From JAXHUH01 sp034211175 (GTDB lineage: Bacteria > Actinomycetota > Acidimicrobiia > Acidimicrobiales > CAIXPF01): 13,375 nt of DNA. The position numbers were made by a program, and so were the translations under genes. Where the stretch lies: NCBI GenBank assembly GCA_034211175.1, contig JAXHUH010000294.1, forward strand, positions 1 to 13,375. The letters run 5' to 3'. Every line of letters starts with the position of its first letter. Positions within the stretch are counted from its first letter, which is position 1. This document shows positions 1 to 6,851 of the stretch, one piece after another. A model generated the notes under the pieces. It saw only the letters and a program-made list of their open reading frames with translations, ran no database searches and had not been told where the DNA came from.

Positions 1-335
1 CGCAAGGCTCCGGGCCCTCTCGCGTCCCCCGACCCGCCGAACCGACCGACGAAGCCGACGTCCCGAGCGCAGATCGGTCGACCAGAACCCCCGGGGGACG
101 GGCGCGGGCGGTAGGAGAAGGCAGGCGTGCCTGCGCCGCAACCCGTTCTGGCAACCACCTCGACCGTCAGCCGACCGCAGCGGTGGCCGGTTCGCATGGC
201 TGCGGTCCTGCCTCGTTCCCCGCGGGGAACCAGGCTGGCGTCCCCCGTGGTCATACCGGAGCCCGGCGCCACGGAGCACGGTTCTGGCTTCCACCGGAGC
301 CATCACCCGGCCAGGGTGGTAGCCGGTTCGGGAAC
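1..335. other. Intergenic region without a supported gene
   Basis: I see no convincing gene here. Reading frames cross it on the plus strand, but they are rich in Arg, Gly and Pro, match no family I know, and the longest runs antisense into the permease gene to its right. The first 114 bases stay open in frame 1 to a TAG at 112-114 and could be the tail of a gene to the left, with no support beyond the open frame. The stretch contains a CCCCC/GGGGG palindrome at 88-97 and a longer palindrome at 207-238, listed separately. No tRNA fold was found. Confidence 0.5.
207..238. repeat. Perfect 16-bp palindrome with extended arms
   Basis: GTTCCCCGCGGGGAAC at 215-230 is a perfect 16-bp palindrome. 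Pairing resumes outside a single C:C mismatch (214/231) for four more base pairs (213-210 with 232-235), then after a T:T mismatch for two more. It could form a stable hairpin in RNA from either strand, so a bidirectional terminator or a dimeric regulator site is possible. The core resembles the GC-rich stem of some type I-E CRISPR repeats, but there is only one copy and no spacer array. Confidence 0.5.
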
Positions 336-397
336 GGGGGCCTGCGGACGTGGGGGGGGACGGGGGCGGGGGCCTGCGGACGTGGGGGGACGGGGGC
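336..397 (+). repeat. Two-copy G-rich tandem repeat, possible G-quadruplex
   Basis: A unit of about 30 bases occurs twice head to tail, at 336-367 and 368-397. The copies share GGGGG, CCTGCGGACGT, a long G run, then ACGGGGGC. They differ only in the long G run: eight G in the first copy, six in the second. The plus strand thus carries six runs of five or more G within 62 bases, well beyond the four short runs needed for an intramolecular G-quadruplex. The repeat lies just past the hairpin that follows the minus-strand transporter operon, so the RNA from that operon would be C-rich here. Confidence 0.75.
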
Positions 398-402
398 GCG
401 CA

Positions 403-430
403 ACGGCCCGGCGCCAGTGCGCCGGGCCGT
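403..430 (-). terminator. GC-rich hairpin terminator of the importer operon
   Basis: A perfect 12-bp stem (ACGGCCCGGCGC at 403-414, its reverse complement at 419-430) closes a 4-nt loop. It begins 38 nt after the stop codon of the last importer gene on the minus strand. No U-tract follows, so this would be a U-less hairpin, common in high-GC actinomycetes. Its position immediately after an operon end supports terminator function; the stem itself is directly visible. Confidence 0.65.
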
Positions 431-468
431 GTGCGAGGTTCGACCGCCGGGGCAGGCCCGGCGAGTGG

Positions 469-1314
469 TCAGATGCCCTTGGGCTTGAGGTAGCGCTCGG
501 CAACGGCGCCGAGCCAGTCGATCGTCAGTGCGAGGATGCCGGCCATGGTCGCGCCGGTCACGAGGATCATGTCCCGCTGGAGCTTCAGCCCGGCAGAGAT
601 CGTCACCCCGAGGCCGCCACCGCCGATCAGGAAGGCCAGGGTGGCCATGCCGACGTTGATGATCAGCGCCGTCCGCACACCGGCCAGGATCACCGGCACC
701 GCGAGCGGCATCTCGATCTTGAGCAGGGCCTGGCGCTGGGTCATGCCCATGCCCCGCCCGGCCTCGATGATCGCCCGGTCGACCTGGTCGAGGCCGACCA
801 TCGTGTTCCGCAGCACCGGCAGCACCGTGTAGATCACCAGCGCCACCACCGACGTGCGGAAACCGGTGCTCATCCAGGCGTAGAGCAGCACGAACAGGCC
901 GTAGGCCGGCGCCGCCTGCCCCGTGTTGGCGAAGGCCAGGATCGGGCCGGCGAAGCGACGCATCGACGGCCGGGTCAGCGCCACGCCGAGGGGCACGGCG
1001 ATCAGCAGCACGAAGATGGTCGACACGACGGTCAACCAGATGTGGTCCTCGAGCTGTGGCCGGAGGTTGGAGCTCCAGTCCAGCGCCGAGGCCTCCGCGA
1101 CGCTCTTCTCCGCCCCGGAGACGAGCACGTAGAGCGTCAGGGCGACACCGGCGATCACGAACGGCGTGATGATGAGCCCGGCCGAGCCGCCCATCGCCCC
1201 GCGGATCTTCGACCAGGCGCCGGTACCGCCCGGGTCGTCGGCCTCCGGGTCGATGGCGGTGCCGAGATCCTCGACCTCGTCGAGGTCCGGACGTTCCTCG
1301 GTCGTCGCCGTCAT
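469..1314 (-). CDS. Osmoprotectant-type ABC transporter permease (second permease)
   Basis: The 281-residue integral membrane subunit of an OpuC/ProW-like importer, which should form half of the channel for a quaternary amine such as glycine betaine or choline. After an acidic cytoplasmic N-terminus (residues 1-35) come hydrophobic segments near 46-66, 94-113, 133-148, 155-170, 204-232 and 252-270. The ATPase-contact loop of this family lies at about 184-208 (EAGRGMGMTQRQALLKIEMP). The frame is open upstream, but the ATG at 1314 is chosen because it overlaps the ATPase stop codon as ATGA, implying translational coupling, and the residues before it overlap the ATPase gene and look unlike protein. 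The long N-terminal extension before the first TM is unusual against the shorter first permease. Substrate cannot be read from the sequence. Confidence 0.9.
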   Translation of the reverse strand: MTATTEERPDLDEVEDLGTAIDPEADDPGGTGAWSKIRGAMGGSAGLIITPFVIAGVALTLYVLVSGAEKSVAEASALDWSSNLRPQLEDHIWLTVVSTIFVLLIAVPLGVALTRPSMRRFAGPILAFANTGQAAPAYGLFVLLYAWMSTGFRTSVVALVIYTVLPVLRNTMVGLDQVDRAIIEAGRGMGMTQRQALLKIEMPLAVPVILAGVRTALIINVGMATLAFLIGGGGLGVTISAGLKLQRDMILVTGATMAGILALTIDWLGAVAERYLKPKGI

Positions 1315-2552
1315 GACGTCGCCGCCTGGACCTGGCTGTCGTAGTGCTTCTTCGCCTCGGACCGCATCCGGCTGATCACGTCGGTCAGCACATCGATCTC
1401 GATCACACCCTGGTGGATGCCCTTGGGATCGACGACGACCGCGCAGCCGACGCTCGAGTTGAGCATCGCCTCGAGCACGTCGTGCAGCGTGGCGTTGGGC
1501 TCGACGAGCGCCCGGACGTTCTGCCCGGCCGGCTCGACCGTGTCGCCCATGCGGTTGAGGTGGTCCTCGTCGACCCAGGACTTGGGGCGACCGTCCTTGT
1601 CGAGCACCAGCGCCCACCGCTGGCGGGCGCCGGCCAGCACGGCCTGGGCCTCGACGCGGGACTGGCCCGAGGTGATCACCGGGTAGTCGGGCAGGTCGAG
1701 GTCGCGCACCCGCTCGAAGTTGAGGCCCTTGAGCGTCGAGCCCGTCCCGATGAAGTCGTCGACGAAGTCGTCGACCGGGTAGGCCAGGATCCGCTCCGGG
1801 GTGTCGAACTGGGCGATGACCGAGCGCTCCCGCAGGATGGCGATGCGGTCACCCATCTTGATGGCCTCGTCGATGTCGTGGGTGACGAAGACGATGGTCT
1901 TCTTCAGCTCGGCCTGGAGGCGGAGGAACTCGTTCTGCAGCCGGTCACGGGTGATCGGGTCGATGGCACCGAAGGGCTCGTCCATGAGGAGCACCTCGGG
2001 ATCGGCGCCGAGCGCCCGGGCCACGCCGACCCGCTGAGCCTGGCCACCGGAGAGCTCCCGGGGGTAGCGGTCGCGGTAGACCGACGGGTCCATCCCGACC
2101 ATCTCGAGGAGCTCGTCGACCCGGCTGGTCATGCGCTTGCGGTCCCAGCCGAGGAGCTTGGGAACGGTCATGATGTTCTGGGCGATGGTCTGGTGCGGGA
2201 AGAGACCGATCTGCTGGATCACGTAGCCGATGCGGCGCCGGAGCTGGTCCGCATCGACGTCGGTGACGTCCTCGCCATCGAAGATGATCCGGCCCGAGGA
2301 GGGCTCGATCATCCGGTTGATGAGGCGCAGCGTCGTGCTCTTGCCGCAACCGGACGGACCGACAAGCACGAGGATCTCACCGGTCGGGATCTCGAGCGTC
2401 AGCTCCTCGACGGCCGGGACCGTCGTCCCCGGATAGACCTTGCTCACCCGGTCGAGGCCGATCTTGACCGGCGCGTCCTCGAGCGTTCCGGACGCCGCGA
2501 CACCGGAGCGATCGGTCGGTGCCGCCTGGTCGGTGGGCATGTCGATGGTCAT
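1311..2552 (-). CDS. Osmoprotectant-type ABC transporter ATP-binding protein with CBS region
   Basis: The 413-residue ATPase powering the two flanking permeases. Walker A is GPSGCGKST (65-73), the Q-loop lies at 113-114, the signature LSGGQ at 167-171, Walker B VLLMDEP at 187-193 and the switch histidine at 225 in VTHD. Residues about 284-395 look like a CBS-domain pair, as in OpuCA and ProV; in OpuA-type proteins such domains sense ionic strength or nucleotides. The frame also allows a GTG start at 2633, which would add 27 residues and lie 13 nt after the preceding stop. I prefer the ATG at 2552 because AGGA lies upstream (13 nt away, slightly long) and the conserved region begins near residue 30. 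The stop overlaps the next permease start by 4 nt. Role is firm; substrate is not. Confidence 0.92.
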   Translation of the reverse strand: MTIDMPTDQAAPTDRSGVAASGTLEDAPVKIGLDRVSKVYPGTTVPAVEELTLEIPTGEILVLVGPSGCGKSTTLRLINRMIEPSSGRIIFDGEDVTDVDADQLRRRIGYVIQQIGLFPHQTIAQNIMTVPKLLGWDRKRMTSRVDELLEMVGMDPSVYRDRYPRELSGGQAQRVGVARALGADPEVLLMDEPFGAIDPITRDRLQNEFLRLQAELKKTIVFVTHDIDEAIKMGDRIAILRERSVIAQFDTPERILAYPVDDFVDDFIGTGSTLKGLNFERVRDLDLPDYPVITSGQSRVEAQAVLAGARQRWALVLDKDGRPKSWVDEDHLNRMGDTVEPAGQNVRALVEPNATLHDVLEAMLNSSVGCAVVVDPKGIHQGVIEIDVLTDVISRMRSEAKKHYDSQVQAATS

Positions 2553-2646
2553 CGTTGTTCGTTCGTCCTGCGCTCGGCGTACATCGTCTGCTTCGTTCGG
2601 GTCCCAATCAGCGCCGGCGTCGGAGCCGGGCACCCGGTCGATCCGC

Positions 2647-3339
2647 TCACAGCCTCAGTCCCTTCGAGAGCGTGACCCGGCGCAGGAACACGAAGACGAG
2701 GTCGAAGAGCAGCGCCAGGATCACCGTCAACGCCATGCCCGTCCACATCGACTCCACGGAGTTCGGGAACGGGTACCGGGTCAGGCCGTCGTTGATGTAG
2801 AAGCCGAGGCCGGGGCCGCCGACGAGCACGGCGATGGCCGCGATGCCCGTGGTCAGCAGCGTCGACACGCGGATGCCGGTGAGGATCACCGGCCACGCGA
2901 GCGGGAGCTGGACCTTGAAGAGGCGCTGGCGGGCGTTGAGCCCCATGCCCCGGGCCGACTCGAGCACCGCCTGATCGACGCCGGCGAGCCCGGTCACGGT
3001 GTTGCGCATGATGGGCAGCAGCGCGTACATGAACAGCGCGATGAACGGTGGCCAGAAGCCGATCCCCACGATGGGGATGAAGATGGCGAAGAGCGCCAGG
3101 GACGGGATGACCAGGAAGACGCCGGCGGTGCCGAGGGTGACGCCCTGGAGGGCGCTCCCGACGCTGGCGGCCACGCCGCGTGCGTTGGGTCGATCCCTGA
3201 TGAGGATGCCCACGAGCACCGCGAAGGCGGTCGCCGCCAACATCACCCAGAACACCAACATGGCGTGCTCGATGACCTTGTCGATGACGTCATCTCGCCG
3301 GTCGTTCATGAACGTGAGCCAGTTGCCGATGCCGTCCAT
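2647..3339 (-). CDS. Osmoprotectant-type ABC transporter permease (first permease)
   Basis: First gene of the importer operon, a 230-residue membrane subunit of the OpuCB/OpuCD/ProW family. Hydrophobic segments lie near 27-46, 70-93, 98-112, 148-175 and 200-220. The ATPase-contact loop is at about 127-151 (ESARGMGLNARQRLFKVQLP), closely parallel to the second permease, so the two likely form a heterodimeric pore. The frame extends upstream to 3459, but the ATG at 3339 has a good ribosome site (GGGAG, 6 nt before the ATG) and everything before it is arginine-rich non-protein-like sequence. The stop is 94 nt before the preferred ATPase start. Export of the solute cannot be excluded from sequence, but every recognised relative is an importer. 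Confidence 0.9.
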   Translation of the reverse strand: MDGIGNWLTFMNDRRDDVIDKVIEHAMLVFWVMLAATAFAVLVGILIRDRPNARGVAASVGSALQGVTLGTAGVFLVIPSLALFAIFIPIVGIGFWPPFIALFMYALLPIMRNTVTGLAGVDQAVLESARGMGLNARQRLFKVQLPLAWPVILTGIRVSTLLTTGIAAIAVLVGGPGLGFYINDGLTRYPFPNSVESMWTGMALTVILALLFDLVFVFLRRVTLSKGLRL

Positions 3340-3447
3340 CACCGACTCCCGATCTCGCTGAGTTCGCGTTCGATGGCCACGACTCCCTTCCGCCCGGTGC
3401 GCCGCTCGCCCGTGGCAGCTACCGAGGCTCTGCGCCCGGCGCGACCG

Positions 3448-3477
3448 AAGATACACCACCCATTCATCTGGACCTAA
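3448..3477 (-). promoter_or_regulatory. Candidate promoter of the importer operon
   Basis: Read on the minus strand, TTAGGT (3477-3472) and TATCTT (3453-3448) sit 18 bases apart and resemble -35 and -10 boxes. They lie in the only AT-richer patch of this region, about 110 nt before the first permease ATG. That implies a leader of roughly 100 nt. The -35 match is weak (TTAGGT against TTGACA), so this is a candidate only. The patch continues to 3495 and could also serve the opposite direction. Confidence 0.4.
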
Positions 3478-3628
3478 GGTGCGCTATCTCTTAACGCGAT
3501 GGTGACGGGGGACGTGAACGGCGACACGGCACCAGTTGCGGGCCCACCAGGGCCGGCGGCCGGCCCCGCACCCCGACGTGACGACCTGGTGACGGTCGCC
3601 CGGCGCACCCCGCACGTCCCGCTGGAGG

Positions 3629-3641
3629 CCACGTCACGTGG
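3629..3641. promoter_or_regulatory. Palindromic candidate operator
   Basis: CCACGTCACGTGG is a perfect palindrome around a central C. It lies in the divergent region between the importer and exporter units, and its half-site shares ACGTGA with two other copies at 3512-3517 and 3576-3581. A dimeric regulator could bind here. An alternative RNA fold pairs CGTCCC (3615-3620) with GGGACG (3640-3645) and would compete with the palindrome. The binding protein is unknown. Confidence 0.35.
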
Positions 3642-3852
3642 GACGAGCACCACACAATGATGCGGCCGCGAGCACGGCGGAAGATGGTGAATTCGCGAGT
3701 GGGTCCCGGCGGGACGGGGAAGATCGTCGTGCCGGAGGATTCGCGACCCGGAGGTCCCATGCTGGTCGGCAACCCACGTCGGCGCCACCACCCGGTCCGG
3801 CATCCGGACGCCCGGCCGAGGACCGCACGAGCGGCGACGCGTGCGAGTTCTA

Positions 3853-3873
3853 CCCGTCGAGGCCTCGAACGGG
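3853..3873. repeat. Bulged inverted repeat in the exporter leader
   Basis: TCGAGGCCTCGA (3857-3868) is a perfect 12-bp palindrome. Pairing continues outward as CCCG (3853-3856) with CGGG (3870-3873), skipping one A at 3869. In RNA it would form an 8-bp stem with a single bulge and a GGCC loop, about 210 nt before the exporter ATPase start. It could be an operator or a leader hairpin. Confidence 0.4.
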
Positions 3874-4083
3874 ACCCGGCATGCGCCGCAACGTGTCGAG
3901 GGGCTGCGACGATGTGGTCGGTGCGACGAACCGCGCGTCCGGGCCCGGCACCGGCGAACGCCTCACGACGAGCAGACGATGACCCGATCCGACGTCCCCG
4001 ACGGCGCCCCCGGACCGCGTCACCAGCGCACGTCGGCGGAGCCGACCGGTGATCGACCCGTCACACCACCCCGGAGCCACGAC

Positions 4084-5307
4084 GTGACCACCGTCGAGCC
4101 CTCGCCGCCGTCGCCACCCTCGTCCACGCCGCCCGCCGCCACCCCGTCGTCCGAGCCGACCATCAGGGTCGAGGGTGTCACCCGCCGCTTCGGCGCCCAT
4201 CGCGCCGTCGAGGACCTCGATCTCGACATCGAGCAGGGCACCATCATCGGCATCGTCGGTCCGAGCGGCTGCGGCAAGTCGACCCTCGTGCGGCTGCTGC
4301 TGGGCATCGACCGCCCCACCGAGGGCACGGTGCGGGTCTTCGGCGGCGACCCGACCCGCTCCGACGCCGCCGGCCGGCGCCGCGTCGGCTACGTGCCGCA
4401 GGTGCCGGTCCTCTACCCGAACCTCACCATCTGGCGGAACCTCAACCTCGTCGCGTCCCTCTACGGCCTGCCGGTCCGGCGGCGTCGCCGACGCATGCGC
4501 GACCTGCTGCGCTTCGTCGACCTCGACGAGCGCCGCCGCACGAAGATGGCCGACGCCTCGGGCGGCATGCAGCGCCGTCTCACGCTCATCGCGGCGCTCG
4601 TGCACGACCCGGAGCTGATCTTCCTCGACGAGCCGACCGCCGGCCTCGACCCGATCCTGCGCTCGCGCATCTGGGAGCGGCTCACGACGATGCGCAACCA
4701 GGGCCGGACCCTCGTGGTCACCACCCAGCTCGTGGCCGAGGCCGCCCACTGCGACCGCGTCGCGGTCATGGCCGACGGGCGCCTCGTCACGGTCGACACC
4801 CCCACCGGCCTGCGCCGCCAGGCCTACGACGGCGAGGTCGTGGACATCAGCACCCATGCCCGGATGCCCCCGACCGCGCTGGAGGAGGTCCTGGCGCTCG
4901 ACCAGGTCGTCGACGGCGGGGCGCGCAGCTGGGAGGGCACGTCGCTGCGCTTCGTGACCCACGGGGACGACGCACTCGACCGGATCCTCGACGTGCTCGC
5001 CCGCCACGATGTCGTCGTCGACCGCGCCGGCGTCGTCGTGCCCGATCTCGACGACGTCTTCGTGCGACTGGTCGAGCGCCGCTCCCGCAACCAGCCGCTG
5101 CCCCGGGTACTGGCGCGCACCACCGGCGAGCCCGACGGCACCATCGACGACGAGCAGCTGGCGGCCATCGTCGCCGACCGGGACCTCGACATCGACGAGA
5201 AGCGCCGATCGCGGAGCGAGGCCGTCGACGGACGAGACGAGGGCGCGCCCGACGGCACCGACGGGGAGCCCGATCACCGCGACCCCGCGACCGACGGCGA
5301 GCCATGA
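4084..5307 (+). CDS. DrrA-type ABC exporter ATP-binding protein
   Basis: Nucleotide-binding subunit of an ABC-2 exporter, 407 residues from the chosen start. Walker A is GPSGCGKST (59-67), the Q-loop lies near 106 (VPQ), the signature is ASGGMQRR (158-165) with Ala for the usual Leu, and Walker B is ELIFLDEP (177-184). The switch position reads TTQ (213-215), Gln replacing His, a substitution I recall from other DrrA-type actinobacterial ATPases. Residues about 250-335 form the extra C-terminal domain of this group, followed by a disordered, highly charged tail (335-407). The GTG at 4084 has GGAG 7 nt before it; an ATG at 3979 in the same frame would add 35 residues but has only GAG upstream. 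The N-terminus is a Pro/Ser/Thr-rich linker of about 25 residues. The stop overlaps the permease start as ATGA. Confidence 0.88.
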   Translation: MTTVEPSPPSPPSSTPPAATPSSEPTIRVEGVTRRFGAHRAVEDLDLDIEQGTIIGIVGPSGCGKSTLVRLLLGIDRPTEGTVRVFGGDPTRSDAAGRRRVGYVPQVPVLYPNLTIWRNLNLVASLYGLPVRRRRRRMRDLLRFVDLDERRRTKMADASGGMQRRLTLIAALVHDPELIFLDEPTAGLDPILRSRIWERLTTMRNQGRTLVVTTQLVAEAAHCDRVAVMADGRLVTVDTPTGLRRQAYDGEVVDISTHARMPPTALEEVLALDQVVDGGARSWEGTSLRFVTHGDDALDRILDVLARHDVVVDRAGVVVPDLDDVFVRLVERRSRNQPLPRVLARTTGEPDGTIDDEQLAAIVADRDLDIDEKRRSRSEAVDGRDEGAPDGTDGEPDHRDPATDGEP

Positions 5308-6851
5308 GGAGCACCTGGCAGGCGACGCTGCGGGTCCTCACCCTCGTCCGCAAGGAGATCACCGACGTCCTCAACCAGCCCGCGCTGGTGCTGCTCCTGG
5401 TCGTCGGCCCGTTCCTCGTGCTCCTGGTGTTCGGGCTCGGGTACCGCCAGGACGGCGACGTCCTGCGCACGCTGTTCGTCGCCCAGCGGGGCACGATCTT
5501 CGCCGACGAGGCCGAGCGCTACACCGACAGCCTCGTCGGCTGGATCGAGTACGCGGGCACCACGGCCGACGAGGTCGACGCCCGTCAGCGGCTCGAGGAC
5601 GGCGAGGTCGACGTGATCGTGGTGTTCCCGCCCGACCCCGTCGAGACGGTCCTCGGCGGCGAGCCCGCGACGATCACCGTGGTCCACAACCAGCTCGACC
5701 CGATCATCGACTCGCTCATGGACGTCATCGCCGCGGTGGCCGTCGACCAGGTGAACGCGTCGGTGCTCGAGGGCGTCGTCGGGCAGGGCCAGGACGCAGC
5801 CGAGCCGGTCGACGAGCGCCTCGCCGCGATGGACGCCACGGCCACCGATCTCGACGTCGCGGTCGCGGCGGGCGACGAGGCCGGCGCCACCAGCGCGCTC
5901 GACGACCTCGACCTCCAGGTCGCCGAGGCGACGGCGGCGACGGGCATGGCCTCGCTGGTGCTCGACGAGCTCGGCGACACGACCCGGCGCTCCGAGGACG
6001 ACGCCGCCGACCCGACGATCGAGGAGGACCCGGTCGGGTCGCTCTCGGCGCTCCAGGCCGCGGTCGACGACGCACAGGCGTCGGTCGACGACGGCCTCGA
6101 CCCGGCCGACCAACCGGTGATCGACGCCCTCCACGCCGAGCTCGACGCCACCGCCGGGCGGGCGTCCGCGCTGTTGGAGATCGACCCGTCGATCCTCGTG
6201 CGCCCGCTGCGGGCGGAGATCGCGGCCACGACCGAGATCGACGACGTGATCGACTTCTACGGCCCGAGCACGGTCGTGCTGCTCATGCAGCACTTCGCCG
6301 TCGCCTTCGCCGGTCTGGCGATCGTGCGGGACCGCCAGCTCGGCATCACGGAGCTGTTCGACGTGTCCCCGATCGGGGTCGGCGGCCTGCTCGTCAGCAA
6401 GATCGTGGCCTACCTGGTGCTCGGCGCGGCGACCGGCGCCGCGCTCGTGGTCCTCGTCGTCACCGCCCTGGACGTGCCCATCGCCGGCAGCGTCTGGTGG
6501 CTCGTCCCGCTCCTCGGCCTGGTCCTCGTCGCCTCGATCGGCATCGGGCTCGTGCTGTCGCTGCTCGCCCGCAGCGACGGCCAGGCGGTCCAGGTCGCGA
6601 TGCTCGTCCTGCTGGCCAGCCTGTTCTTCAGCGGGTTCTTCCTGTCCGCCGACCGCCTCGTCGGCCCGGCCGTGGTCGTCACGTGGGTGCTCCCGGTGAC
6701 GTGGGGCATCCGCGGCCTCCAGGACGTCATGCTGCTCGGGCGCGAGCCGGAGCCGATCGTGTTCGCGGCCCTCGGTGCCATCGCCGCCGTCGCCCTCGTC
6801 CTCGCCCGCCTGCTGGCCACGCGCCGCATCCACTCCCGCATCGGCGGATGA
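5304..6851 (+). CDS. ABC-2 type permease with large acidic extracytoplasmic domain
   Basis: Membrane subunit of the exporter, 515 residues, translationally coupled to the ATPase in front and the coiled-coil protein behind (4-nt overlaps on both sides). One TM at about 27-46 is followed by some 275 residues outside the membrane and then a block of about five TMs (322-342, 360-387, 396-420, 430-448, 484-504). This is the ABC2_membrane_3 or YhgE/Pip-like arrangement. The outer part has a folded-looking half (50-150, with DVIVVFPPD and TITVVHNQLDP) and a low-complexity, Asp/Glu/Ala-rich half (160-300) that is probably helical. The NQLDP segment and the TM block resemble NatB/CcmB-like exporters of the ABC-2 superfamily. 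Substrate unknown: a drug, lipid, polymer or protein are all possible. Confidence 0.85.
   Translation: MRSTWQATLRVLTLVRKEITDVLNQPALVLLLVVGPFLVLLVFGLGYRQDGDVLRTLFVAQRGTIFADEAERYTDSLVGWIEYAGTTADEVDARQRLEDGEVDVIVVFPPDPVETVLGGEPATITVVHNQLDPIIDSLMDVIAAVAVDQVNASVLEGVVGQGQDAAEPVDERLAAMDATATDLDVAVAAGDEAGATSALDDLDLQVAEATAATGMASLVLDELGDTTRRSEDDAADPTIEEDPVGSLSALQAAVDDAQASVDDGLDPADQPVIDALHAELDATAGRASALLEIDPSILVRPLRAEIAATTEIDDVIDFYGPSTVVLLMQHFAVAFAGLAIVRDRQLGITELFDVSPIGVGGLLVSKIVAYLVLGAATGAALVVLVVTALDVPIAGSVWWLVPLLGLVLVASIGIGLVLSLLARSDGQAVQVAMLVLLASLFFSGFFLSADRLVGPAVVVTWVLPVTWGIRGLQDVMLLGREPEPIVFAALGAIAAVALVLARLLATRRIHSRIGG

Larger units (their letters stand above)
3478..4083. other. Divergent control region and leader of the exporter cassette
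   Basis: About 600 bases between the importer promoter and the first exporter gene. The short frames here end in AT more often than the neighbouring genes do and match nothing I recognise. Present are three ACGTGA motifs (3512-3517, 3576-3581 and, on the minus strand, 3639-3634), two GGTGACGG motifs (3501-3508, 3588-3595), the palindrome CCACGTCACGTGG (3629-3641), a 6-bp hairpin with a CAT loop (3795-3809) and a bulged inverted repeat (3853-3873). I looked for the cores of FMN, TPP, SAM, cobalamin, c-di-GMP and c-di-AMP riboswitches and found no convincing match. No clear plus-strand promoter could be assigned. Confidence 0.55.

Noticed and set aside
215..230. CRISPR repeat
   Set aside because: Only a single copy is present, with no regularly spaced repeats or cas genes in the window.
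310..345. tRNA T-arm-like word (CCGGTTCGGGAACGG)
   Set aside because: No acceptor stem, D-arm or anticodon arm could be placed around it.
127..1344. 405-codon plus-strand frame with a GTG and upstream AGGAG
   Set aside because: Most of it is antisense to the well-supported permease gene; its product is His/Arg/Gly-rich low-complexity sequence typical of shadow frames in high-GC DNA.
1344..2675. 443-codon plus-strand frame
   Set aside because: Antisense to the importer ATPase, whose motifs are complete; the product is the usual acidic/His-rich shadow.
3499..3660. 53-codon plus-strand ORF starting ATG after an AT-rich patch
   Set aside because: About a fifth of its third positions are A or T, well above the neighbouring genes; it has no ribosome site, no proper -10 spacing and no recognisable family.
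3491..3772. Minus-strand frames in the divergent region, and a Walker A-like GPGGTGK on the plus strand near 3706-3726
   Set aside because: No other ATPase motif follows, the frames are Arg/Pro-rich, and codon use does not match the genes.
3700..3780. Possible cobalamin or c-di-AMP riboswitch (GGGAAG and GGTGAAT words)
   Set aside because: The words are not in the required order or spacing, and the conserved core of neither class could be completed.
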